This document shows positions 43,436 through 56,739 of a DNA stretch of 64,000 bases, in pieces. Source of the stretch: Breviolum minutum Mf 1.05b.01 (taxonomy: Eukaryota > Sar > Dinophyceae > Suessiales > Symbiodiniaceae); NCBI GenBank assembly GCA_000507305.1, contig DF241742.1:2658-66657 (forward strand), read 5' to 3'. The notes beneath the pieces were generated by a model. It ran no database searches, had not been told where the DNA came from, and was given only the letters and a program-made list of their open reading frames with translations. The position numbers and the translations under genes are program-made. Every line of letters starts with the position of its first letter. Within the stretch, counting starts at the first letter, position 1.

Positions 43436-43927
43436 ATGTCATCAGAGATGCGAAAAGCCTTGAAATTCACCAGGATGTGCAAGTATTGGAGTTCCAAGCG
43501 CTGTGTTATGGGAGATGATTGTAACTTTGCCCACTCCAGCAAGGAGTTGCGAGTAGCAGACTTGACTGCCACCCAGCTTTGTTATGCCTTCTCTCGCACT
43601 GGTCGATGCAGCAAGGGGGACACATGCACTTTTGCACATGGCCAGAAAGAACTACGCCCAGTACCTCTCTGTAGAGAAAAAGAACATCGTGTGAAAGAAG
43701 AACAGATCTACTTGGAGACTTTGGCTCATACCTTGAGGTTGAAGTCTCACCTCATCAATTTTTCTGATCTATCAGATCTCTCTTTCCGACCTCCTCCTGG
43801 CTTGGATTTTCCTGACTTCAGCTATCAGTGTCAAAGTCCTTTGGGCAATGAGGATGCTTCCTTTGCATCACAGTCTACACGCAGTGATTCTGAGGACAGT
43901 GACACATCCCCAACATTCTGGCTTTAA
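43436..43927 (+). CDS. Tandem CCCH zinc-finger protein, copy 2 (163 aa)
   Basis: Same length and architecture as copy 1, with both CCCH fingers fully intact. Differences visible in the protein are LAHTLRL (Asp to His) and FPDFSYQ (GL to DF). The flanking 5' sequence (GATCCATGTCATCAGAG) and 3' flank match copy 1 closely, including a second, shorter block that repeats the conserved downstream motif TTCGCTTGCACCCAGTGG. Tandem orientation and spacing suggest unequal crossing-over. Dinoflagellates often transcribe such arrays as polycistronic RNA resolved by trans-splicing, which would suit this layout, but no splice-leader acceptor could be confirmed. Confidence 0.9.
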   Translation: MSSEMRKALKFTRMCKYWSSKRCVMGDDCNFAHSSKELRVADLTATQLCYAFSRTGRCSKGDTCTFAHGQKELRPVPLCREKEHRVKEEQIYLETLAHTLRLKSHLINFSDLSDLSFRPPPGLDFPDFSYQCQSPLGNEDASFASQSTRSDSEDSDTSPTFWL

Positions 43928-45656
43928 GATGCAAGACCTTGTTCTGTCAACTTGGGGCAGTGGTTCTTTCCCTGTTCCCAGACTGTTTGAGCAAAGCAAA
44001 TGCTTCAAATGTACCGCACTTACTACTTGATTCAGTGTTCAGAGCCAAGTGCGAGAAGTTTTTTGGATGCAGCCATCTTATTTTTCTGCGAGTGCACGTT
44101 CGCTTGCACCCAGTGGTCCTTCTTCAGTTCAGATTACAAAGAGTCTTCAATGCTGTCTTCAATGCCATTGTTTGGTGTTGTAGACGTGACCAACAGCAGA
44201 TGAAAAGAAGAGGGCGGCTGACATGTCAGCACAATGTGTGGAAGAGAGCCATCCACAAAGGGACATGCAGATGTCTTTTTAAAGCACCAGCCATACAGCA
44301 TATTGGTCTAAAGACAATCTTTCAACGTTGCCTTTGTACGATGGAAGAAGATGATACGAGGTTCACTATGTGTCCCAAATCGTGTCCAACGAAACGTACT
44401 TCTGTATTCTGGATAGTACGACAGTGGCTGGTAGGAGGTTTACATGTTGTAAGACATGAAGATGTTTGCCTATTGAGATAGCTTTGACTTGGATCACTTT
44501 TTAGCATTCTCATGAATCACAGCTCTTCAGGTGGCTACAACCTGGGCAAAATGTGCAGGTGGAACCTTGGCATGTCTGGAATGTGTGTAGTTTCTGTAGT
44601 TTTTGATGTGGTTTCGCATGTGTCCATCTTGTAAGACGACCATTTGGCAATCCCATGAATTGGAGACTGGGTGCAAGTGAAGAAATGGAGTAGCAAACAA
44701 GGATGAGACAAACTCAACACTTGCAGCTGATAGGAAGGTCAAGACAGATAAGCATGATGACAACGATATGACATTTCAGGTTTCAAGTTTGATTTTTTGT
44801 CGTACTTGGGAAGCTTGTCTCTTTTGAGTAGACTAGATACATGATATTTGTCAACTGTGGGTCAACTACAGCAGATCAGTGATGATCAGTGGCAGGTACG
44901 GCAGGAGAAAGAGTGTATAGTAAGCACATAGAATCTCTGCGAGGTGTCATCTCAAAAGCTTTGATTTCATATCAATCACAACTGCTTTATTTGATCCTTT
45001 TAAAAGGATGATTAAAAAATAGGCGGTGTTTCACCTACAAAACACCATGAATCACAAAAAAGACACTTGAAATATCTTGAAATTTCCAGATTTTTTTCAC
45101 AGAAAACTAAAAAAAAAATGAGCGCGGCGTTGTGGTGCCAGCAATATTTTGTATTTTTGAAAACCGCGGGTGGATTGCATGTTGCATCATTTTGCGCTCT
45201 CCTTGGAGAAAGACACATTGGAAATGATCGATTTTGGTAGAAACCTTTGGTTAGATCGAATTTTGAGATAAAAAACCATGGAAATCATGTGAAAAGATCC
45301 CACCAGTCGAAAGTCTCCCGCCCCAACTTGTGTCTCATCGAGGAGATCATGGGAGCTTTAGCCTCATTTTGAAGGTGTGGCGGTTGGATGATTGCAGGAT
45401 GGAATCATTCTCAGGATTGACTTTTAATTTTGAAGTCTTTTCGATACTTTAGACACGACATCTTCTACTTAGATTGAAACGCATGTGTAGAAGTCATAGG
45501 CTTCAATGTGCAAGTGAGTGGCCATTCTGCATTCTTTGCTTCATGGAACGTATCTATGAAAGGACTGTCCCAGCTATGTTGGTTCAAAGAACACATGCAA
45601 GTGTGCAAGTCTCAAATTCCAAAGGAAGTGACTTTAAGTGACTTTGAATCGGATCC

Positions 45657-46148
45657 ATGTCATCAGAGATGCGAAAAGCCTTGAAATTCACCAGGATGTG
45701 CAAGTATTGGAGTTCCAAGCGCTGTGTCATGGGAGATGATTGTAACTTTGCCCACTCCAGCAAGGAGTTGCGAGTAGCAGACTTGACTGCCACCCAGCTT
45801 TGTTATGCCTTCTCTCGCACTGGTCGATGCAGCAAGGGGGACACATGCACTTTTGCACATGGCCAGAAAGAACTACGCCCAGTACCTCTCTGTAGAGAAA
45901 AAGAACATCGTGTGAAAGAAGAACAGATCTACTTGGAGACTTTGGCTCATACCTTGAGGTTGAAGTCTCACCTCATCAACTTTTCTGATCCATCAGATCT
46001 CTCTTTCCGACCTCCTCCCGGCTTGGATTTTCCTGGCTTCAGCTATCAGTGTCAAAGTCCTTTGGGCAATGAGGATGCTTCCTTTGCATCACAGTCTACA
46101 CGCAGTGATTCCGAGGACAGTGACACATCCCCAACATTCTGGCTTTAA
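45657..46148 (+). CDS. Tandem CCCH zinc-finger protein, copy 3 (163 aa)
   Basis: The third copy has both fingers intact and no disabling change. It carries LAHTLRL like copy 2, SDPSDLS instead of SDLSDLS, and FPGFSYQ. The downstream part of the unit is shortened and diverged after ~46550, so this is the terminal unit of the array. The 5' flank retains the CATGCAAGTGTGCAAGTCTC block seen before copies 1 and 2. Confidence 0.9.
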   Translation: MSSEMRKALKFTRMCKYWSSKRCVMGDDCNFAHSSKELRVADLTATQLCYAFSRTGRCSKGDTCTFAHGQKELRPVPLCREKEHRVKEEQIYLETLAHTLRLKSHLINFSDPSDLSFRPPPGLDFPGFSYQCQSPLGNEDASFASQSTRSDSEDSDTSPTFWL

Positions 46149-46560
46149 GATGTAAGACCTTGTTCTGTCAACTTGGGGGGCCGTGGTTCGATCCCTGTTC
46201 CCAGACCGTTTGAGCAAGGCAAATGCTTCAAATGCACTGCACTTACTTGATTCAGTTTTCGGGGCCAAGTGCGAGAAGTTTTCGGATGTAGCCATCCTAT
46301 TTTTATGCGAGTGCACGTTCGCTTGCACCCAGTGGTCTTTCTTCAGTTCAGATTACAAAGAGTGTTCAATGCTGTCTTCAATGCCATTGTTTGGTGTTGT
46401 AGACGTGACCAACAGCAGATGAAAAGAACAGGGCGGTTGACATGTCAGCACAATGTGTGGTCTTTGAGGCATCCACAAAGGGACGTGCACACGTCATTTT
46501 AAAGCACCAGCCATACAGCATATTGGTCTAAAGACAATCTTTGAACGTTACCTTTCTACC

Positions 46561-47164
46561 AGGAAAAAAATACACAGTTCACTGCTTAAATGTACTTCTG
46601 GATTGTGTGATAGAAAAGGTGAAGAAAGATAAGCATGATGACAACGATATACGTTTCAAGTTTGATTTTTGCTCTACTTGGGAAGATTATCTCGTTTGAC
46701 TACATGATATTTGTCAAATGTGGGCCAATTACAGCAAATCTGTGATGATCAGTGGTAGGTAAGGCTGGACTGATACAATCTCTGCTAGGTCTTTTGACGC
46801 AGGGTTCACTGGTTTCACTTTATTCGCACCTGTAAATTGAGATGCTTGCCCTTGTGCTGTAGGTCATCTTCTCTCAGTGTGCAGCTTGATGAGTGAGGCC
46901 TCTACTGCCGATGACAGCGGAAGACGATGCAGAAGCTAGGGAAGGCTGTATACTGAAGACAGAAATAATGATTAGCAACCACTCCGACTTCAGAACAGAA
47001 AACACTTGCTTTGCAGTTTGGACAGACTATATAATTTCTCATTTGTTTCTTCTTTTGCCACTTGTTTTGGACGTTTCTAGATGGGCTTCACTACGTCATG
47101 CATGCAGCTTTGAGCTCGAAGCGTTTTTGGGCACCCATCTTGGTGCTCCTCTCAGGAGACAGAA
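46561..47164. other. Diverged end of the CCCH array and 5' flank of the next gene
   Basis: The first ~300 bases still resemble the array downstream sequence (ATGATCAGTGGTAGGTA...TTTCACTTTATTCGCA). The remainder has open stretches without motifs. Confidence 0.4.
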
Positions 47165-48049
47165 ATGCCGACCGATCCAGTTCGTTTTGAGGCTCCAGAT
47201 GTCCGAAAGCGCAAAACTGTTGACACTGTTGAAAATGACCCTAGCACGCCTTGGTTGGGCTTGACCCCTGGCGTTGCTTACGAGGGACTTTGCAGCAACT
47301 CGAGGTGCAATATCCAAAGTGTCAGCGTGATGACGGGATTACCTCCAGCAATGACAATGTGCAACATGGGCTTCGGGAAGTTTAGGCCGAATGAGGATTT
47401 GCACTACAAGCATATCATTTGCCCAGCATGCCAAGCTCCTTTTGTAGCGACTCGATTCTTTTTCCAACACTGCTCAGCAAAGATCAACTACTGCATTGCT
47501 GGGGACAATCCGAGTGTGACGACCTTGTCTGAAGACCGAGTTTACAAGTCCAGAGTCTTTGGTCAACGAGGCGTTCATGTTGTGTACTCAATGCTAGTGA
47601 TAGAAGTTGAGGAGCCAAATGCATTCCCAGAGGGGGATGAGCTGGATCTCTTTTCCTACAATGAAATCCAGTCGGTGGATTTGTGGGCGCCAAACATGTA
47701 CAACTCATTGCTTCATTTCATGTGCCCCAACTGGAAGAAGTACATGAACCCTGCAGACATTTTCTACACCCAGGATAGCATCTCCAGCAAATTTCAATGC
47801 GGGAAACTGGTGAAGCGAACCATGGAGTTGCTGGCATCCAGGTCACTGGACATCCTGGAAATTCCACTGATTCGAGTTTTTCTATGGGATGGTCGATGGC
47901 ACTCACAGGACAATCGTCGACTTTGGGCTTTCAAAACTGCGGGTTTGACCTCCGTCCCCGTGCAAGTGGTCCAAAAAGAGTCGGTGAAATCTTCCAAACT
48001 TACCACGGAGAACAGGGGAGCGAGCATTCGAATGCGTGGCGCTTGCTAG
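47165..48049 (+). CDS. Zinc-binding plus ParB-like domain protein (294 aa, intronless)
   Basis: The N-terminal half has LTPGVAYEGLCSNSRC with paired cysteines (C43/C48) and later CPACQ (C86/C89) and a further Cys at 103 after a conserved GFGKF segment. This is the layout of a small zinc-binding fold found repeatedly in protist proteins. The C-terminal part (residues ~198-270) reads DIFYTQDSISSKF, then IPLIRVFLWDGRWHSQDNRR LWAF and SVPVQVV. The order TQDSIS, IRV-DG, DNRRL and a closing VPV strand resembles ParB/sulfiredoxin-type nucleotide-binding domains. The start is the first ATG of an uninterrupted frame. The C-terminal tail is basic. A DNA- or nucleotide-related role is inference; the domain pairing itself is what the sequence shows. 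Confidence 0.75.
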   Translation: MPTDPVRFEAPDVRKRKTVDTVENDPSTPWLGLTPGVAYEGLCSNSRCNIQSVSVMTGLPPAMTMCNMGFGKFRPNEDLHYKHIICPACQAPFVATRFFFQHCSAKINYCIAGDNPSVTTLSEDRVYKSRVFGQRGVHVVYSMLVIEVEEPNAFPEGDELDLFSYNEIQSVDLWAPNMYNSLLHFMCPNWKKYMNPADIFYTQDSISSKFQCGKLVKRTMELLASRSLDILEIPLIRVFLWDGRWHSQDNRRLWAFKTAGLTSVPVQVVQKESVKSSKLTTENRGASIRMRGAC

Positions 48050-48843
48050 TTTGTTTTGGTGTCATCATCAGGTTGGGAAGTGTGGAAGTGCCTCCGATAT
48101 TTGGAGTGGCATTCCAGCATGTTTGTGGCAATTTGAAGCCCTTGTAGCTCTAGAATGCTTTTAGATGTACACGAAGTGCACTACAGTGCACAGGTTGCAT
48201 CTGTTGATTAGCAGTCAGTGAGCAAGAGGCAGAACGAAAAGGATTGCCCAGATTGCCCAGGTGCATGGTATGGTCGGGTATGGTTTGAAAATTTGGAAGA
48301 GCCTGATGGTCCAGCCAATTGGGGTCTTCAATCTTTGGGTCTTTGTAGTCGAAAGGTTGACTCAACGACTCAACATTTAATTGTTTCTGCTTTGAAGAAT
48401 TATTTTTTTCAAAAGACCTAGACTATAATGTCTGTCACACCGGGAAAAGATACTTTTCAAATGAGGAGGAGGTGGTAAGTGTTGACTTGTCAGCCAGGTT
48501 AGCTACTGAGTGCATAAAACCTGCAGAGGCCTCAGAAACTCAATGGGGTGTTCTTCTTTATTGACACGGTTCTATTATATCTTCACTATGTATCTTCAAT
48601 GTTTTTAAAGTGCATCAATTCTCTGCAAGCGTTCTTGATGTATTGAGCAAGCATGTCAGTTGACATGGCTCCTGCCATCCCAAGCACAAATCTGTCATCA
48701 AAATTGCGACAGCAACAAACCCTGAGGCAAAATGTGAAGAAGATGATACCCTGTTGAATGGAACTGTCTATATTGCAACCGTAAGGAATCCTCATTGGGG
48801 AGTTTCAACTTTTAATCATGACACATGTTGGTCAACTGTGCTT
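48050..48843. other. Spacer; no confirmed gene
   Basis: This is the 3' flank of the preceding gene. No paired splice sites or motifs were found. Confidence 0.35.
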
Positions 48844-48975
48844 TCTGCAGATTGGCAAAGGCTCTCCAAGCTGGAACGTCCTGTGGCCATCCTCAGCGCT
48901 TTGAAGACTTGTGATGCTGCTTGTTGGTTGGAAAGCAAGCTTTCAGTTGGTGGTGTTGGAGTTGCTAAATCTTAA
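48844..48975 (+). CDS. Candidate terminal exon, unknown protein
   Basis: After an acceptor TTTCTGCAG the frame reads DWQRLSKLERPVAILSALKT and then CDAACWLESKLSVGG before a TAA. It is protein-like and short. It could be the end of an unrecognised gene or chance. Confidence 0.3.
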   Translation, partial: SADWQRLSKLERPVAILSALKTCDAACWLESKLSVGGVGVAKS

Positions 48976-49895
48976 ATCCCAAATCCAGTTAACTCTGCTG
49001 CATGTTTGGCATATTCTCATATCTTCTGTTTCCTTGTATTCGGATGTTCCATGCTGCATGTTTGGCTGTCGCTTGTGTGGCTAAGCCTCTCAAAGAGGGA
49101 ATTCTTAGCTTGGCTGGTTTGAGCCATGTCGTGTAGCAGGAACCACAGTTGAGGCGCACTAACCAAACATGATTCAGCTGTTTTCGTTGTGTCAAGGGCT
49201 ATGTGGTATGCGCAAACATAGGAAACACAATTCTTTGAGTGAGTTCCTCCGTTTTTTCCAAAATCCTTCACTCCCAACTGGGCCATCAAACCGACAATCC
49301 AAAAAGACCAATGACTTCTGCCTGCATTTTCAACAGTGTCTCCACTTGTTGAACAGATATTGTGTTCCTGGAGGAAGCAGCTTGCAGCTTGTAGTGCCCA
49401 ATGGCGGGTGCCACCAGCCTCACTGATTTCAAGCAGTTCGAAGCACAGATTGAAATCCATTGGGTTTTTTCATGACGAAAAAGTCTCACTACAGGCCATT
49501 TCAATATAGACTGACTGTTCCTAAGGCTTGCTCTACTGGGTGAAGGAGCATATTCGGCAGTCTATAAGGTTGGACCGCAATTTCCTTTTGCCAACCCTTT
49601 GGTTTGGAGAGTTTTTTTTTGGCTTCACCTGGCATGTCGTCATAGCAGGATTTCAACCAGAATCGTTGTTGCCAGGTCCTTCGACTCGCAGACAATGAAA
49701 TCTATGCGTTAAAGAAGGCCACCAAAGGGAAGGATTGCCTCTATAAGCAAAACAAACAGAAGCTGAGATAGACATTTTGTAGTATGACATCATGAAAAAT
49801 GGACAGCATAAATGTTTAAGTGATATGAATCCCAATGTTATTTTGTAGAAATTTGCGTTTTTTTTTGGGAAGAGGTATACAGTAGTAGCTGTTAT
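48976..49895. other. Region between genes; kinase N-terminal exons not found
   Basis: A glycine-rich-loop exon of the Nek kinase should lie upstream of 50370, but I could not find one here or within the minisatellite. Minus-strand open stretches at 49017-49460 have no motif. Confidence 0.3.
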
Positions 49896-50334
49896 TCCCC
49901 AAACAGTTTACTGTTGGGGTTCTTAATGCAACTTTAGATCTGGCCGCCTTGGTGTTGGTTGGTGTGGTCGGCTTCTTGGGCTCTGAAGTGGTCTTGTCTC
50001 CCGTTGTCTCCGATTGTCTCCGGTTGTCTCCCGTTCATGTGGGGGGTGGTGTTGGTTGGTGTGGCCGCCTTACTTGGGCTCGTAGAAGTGGTCTTGTCTC
50101 CCGTTNNNNTCCGATTGTCTCCGGTTGTCTCCCTTCATGTGGGGGGTGGGTGTTGGTTGGTGTGGCCGCCTTCTTGGGCTCTGAAGTGGTCTTGTCTCCC
50201 GTTGTCTCCGGTTGTCTCCCTTCATGTGGGGGGTGGGTGTTGGTTGGTGTGGCCGCATCTAGAACAAAAACATTCAGAAATCAAAATCACAGGTTTCAAT
50301 CTAAATTTGCTCACTGTAAACTGTTTGGGGTCTA
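49896..50334. repeat. ~90-100 base minisatellite framed by inverted repeats
   Basis: GGTGTTGGTTGGTGTGG recurs at 49951, 50048, 50149 and 50236 together with TCTCCCGTTGTCTCCG and CATGTGGGGGGTGG, giving 3-4 units of 87-101 bases; four N lie at 50106-50109. The block is framed by CCCCAAACAGTTTACTGT (49896) and its near-perfect inverse ACTGTAAACTGTTTGGGG (about 50316). The long open frames across it are repeat artefacts. Confidence 0.8.
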
Positions 50335-50369
50335 CGCTGGTGTAATTGTAGCGGTTATTCAGCTGTCAG

Positions 50370-53704
<3,335 letters not shown>

Positions 53705-54866
53705 CAACTTCTTTTTCTCCTTAAGGTTCTAGCTGTATACTGTTGGGTTTGGAAGTATGAAAGGAGGTCCAACGTTTAAGGGCTTCATGCTCTGTTGAAA
53801 ACTCCAAACCCTTGAGCTTGCTCAATGACGCAGCACAGCTGCACACTGGACAGGTTTACCTCCACTTCCCAACCGGGGCACTCGAGTTAGTGGAAGTTCC
53901 AATGCTGGAGAAGCTGGAGATAGTCTCGATGCTTACTTGCAGCACCTTGGCCCTTGGTAGATGCGATATATGTGAATATGTACATGCCTCTTATTATCTA
54001 ACATACATATGAAACTATTAATATTAAATACTATCAAACATGTGATTCTTATTATGCACGGTATTTTAAGGGATTGGACGGCAAGCAGATCCCACGACAG
54101 AAAGTTTAATGACACAAGTGTCATGTGACTGACATATCAACAGCTGGTTGCACTGAAATGATTGTGTACTGCTATATATGCAGTGGAGTTACTGCTTGCA
54201 TATCTACACTTGACTTACATCGCTCACTGCTGATAGCTCTCGGGAACAATCCTGTCACTGCGACTGGAGAGGCAACGCATTGATGGCCGCGATGATGCCA
54301 GTCGTGCCCCTCCACGACGCCCACAGGAACGGTCTTGGAATGTCAATTTCAAGTTCGGGATTCTCCTTCGCGGTTGGAGGTGTATGTTTCTGCTCTCACT
54401 CAGATTTTTGGAAAGATTTCCAAACAGTAACCAATTGACTGTTTCCTAGAAGTGTATCTTTGTTTTTTTTGAAAATTTCCAAAGATAAACCAACTGACTG
54501 ATGATAATGGAAGTGTTATCCATAAAAGCTTGGGAGTAAATGAGAACAGGAGATCGCTCCATCGCGGCCTGAGAGTGGAAGTGTGGCACCAAGTGCCTAT
54601 CAGGTGTGGACAGAAATCTGGTGTGGTAAAATGACAAGCTTTTTGGGTGTTTTCGAATAAGGGATGTTGAAGTATGGAACTGCTTTATCTCTAGACTTTT
54701 CAGATTTGTCTGTTTTTCTTTTAAAGTGAAACTGGATTTTTGTTGCAGGCCAGTGCGGTTGCAAGTCGGCAACCACGGCTGCCAGCGGTCGGAGAATCCA
54801 GAGGCTTGTCCCTAGATTTCTTATTATCGAACTGATTGAACTGATTGGACACTAGTAGAAACTCCC
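53705..54866. other. 3' flank of the kinase; one weak exon-like patch
   Basis: A GC-rich patch at about 54245-54335 reads LSLRLERQRIDGRDDASRAP on the plus strand and could be an alternative C-terminal exon of the kinase or part of another gene. The rest is AT-rich, with no recognised feature. Confidence 0.3.
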
Positions 54867-54977
54867 TACTGTTGATGGAAGAAATCCTGCACCACCTAGG
54901 ATGTATAAAACCCAAGTAATGAATAGGATATTTACATATATTTACCGGTTAGCTGGATTTCTGAACCATTAACAGTA
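54867..54977. mobile_element. MITE-like element, family CTGTTGATGG, member 3
   Basis: TACTGTTGATGGAAGAAATC and CTGCACCAC on the left pair with the inverted right end GGATTTCTGAACCATTAACAGTA. TA lies at both ends and the total is 111 bases. The left arm is well kept; the right arm has more changes. Confidence 0.7.
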
Positions 54978-56739
54978 TGACAAAATGGAACTGTTGCACA
55001 CTACTTGAGTTTGGTCCAGGAGCATCGCTAAATCCACACTATAATGCTCCAGGACAGAGGCCACTGGAACTTGTGGTACATTTTTGGATCTGTCCAATGT
55101 ACATTTGGACTTGATGATAAAATGTGAACATCTATTGATATGATTTTTTTTGCGGCACCAAGCACGTTCTTTTGGTAATTATGGATGATAGCTTGCACAA
55201 TAAGATTTTGCACTGATTTCCTTTACTTCTTGCGCAGCCTTCCTGCACGGCGGACCCCTTGAAATGACAATAACATGTACAGTATTCAATTTGTATTATC
55301 TTGTGTTGATGTGTTCAAAATGTAGTATTCATTAAGTCTTCAACTTTTGCTTTAGATTGCTGCAGGCACTGGGGGGGGTCTTATCAGGGGCAACTATTTT
55401 GTGGTTCCATCTATGTCAATGTCCAACCTTGGGAAAGTATGTCAAAGTAGAACTGCACTTCTTTTAACAACGCAGTGAATATGCAACTTTTCACCATGTC
55501 TTTGCTTCTCTGGCATTGCTTCTTTGTATAGCTAAGCCTGGTCAGCCTTGTTTTCCGTTTTTTTTTGGCTTTATTTGACTTTACATTATGCATTTTCCAT
55601 TCATTCACAACCCTTCTGTGCCATTGGTATTTTCCGTGTCCAGTTTGGTTTTCAAAAAAGGAGGCAGGAAGACGAAGTAGGCTGTGTGCAACTGTGTATT
55701 GCTTGTTCATTTTTTTCCGTGACGTCTGAGGCAGCGTGAAGCAAGAAGGCCAATGTCCATCTATTCCAGGCAGTTGGGGCCTCAGATGAAGAGATAGCGA
55801 AATCTCTGTTTTTTTGGTATTTGGAACTGGATTTATATATAGTTGGAGCTGGACTGATGAGTGGTTGACTGATGTCAATTTCTATCATCTGTTGTAGTCA
55901 AAGGGAAGTTTATTGTAAAACACAGCACTGGCAGGCAGTATGTGATGTAACAATGTAGAAGGCATACTTGCAAGGGCCTTTTCTGATGCGACTGTTTTTA
56001 GATGTAACCTCATTGAGAAGGGTAGAAAAACTAGAAAAACCGATTAGTCCATCAGTTGGTCAAGGGTTGGACTGAATGGTTTGGAGTTGCTTAAGGCAAT
56101 ATGATGCATCACAGCCTCAAGGGCCTTCAGGGTGTGGACTCCCAGAAGTGTGGCAGAGAACAACCGCAGGATCGTGGTATAGTTTATGCCGGCAAACAAC
56201 CAAAAAACAACAACTCCATGAAATGACAAGAAACTCAAGGGTTCCACCGTATTCCAATTTGGATGCTGACATTTTTTTGTTTCAATGATTCCACCATAGT
56301 GCCATATTCAAATCGTTGCCGGGCATACCGTATGCGGAAACAATCCTCCGGCAGGGCTCGTCCAGACAGAGACGACAGACCTCCGAAGGAATCAGGCGAA
56401 TTCCCCGGTTTCATTCTGATGATTGGGAAGTGATGTGAACATGAAAGATTCCCTAAAAGTTACTTAAAATTTTCGACGCGATAAGTTGAACCCCTGTCAG
56501 CCCATATCTTTTTTTTCCCGTTCAAGGCCCGGCATTCGGATTTTCGGATTTTTTAGATTCCTTGGATTCCTTGGATGCGTTGTGTTGACCAATGGGTATT
56601 GCAGGTGTCAAGAAGCGCTCCCTTATTCCGAGGCTCTGGGATTTGATGAGTTGAAAAGGTCAAGTTGTTTGAAGCCTCGATTGGGAAGTAATCCTTTGAG
56701 CTCCTCCAAGGCTCTTCTGATCTGGGAAGGACATCAAGC
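54978..56739. other. Intergenic; nothing identified
   Basis: Neither strand shows a motif or consistent splice sites. Minus-strand open frames at 55411-55888 are AT-rich and overlap low-complexity T tracts. Confidence 0.35.

Larger units (their letters stand above)
40928..46560 (+). repeat. Tandem array of three ~2.2-2.3 kb units, each with a CCCH gene
   Basis: Unit starts are marked by CGACATCTTCTACT at about 40928, 43231 and 45449. The ATG-to-ATG periods are 2298 and 2221 bases. Units one and two share coding DNA, 3' flank and ~1 kb of downstream sequence, including AGACACATTGGAAATGATCG. Unit three keeps the 5' flank and coding part but loses most of the downstream portion after ~46550. 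Divergence is a few percent with small indels. Confidence 0.93.

Noticed and set aside
46175-46205. GGTTCGATCCC tRNA T-loop-like motif
   Set aside because: It lies in the 3' flank of CCCH copy 3; the same site in copies 1 and 2 lacks it and no cloverleaf is present.
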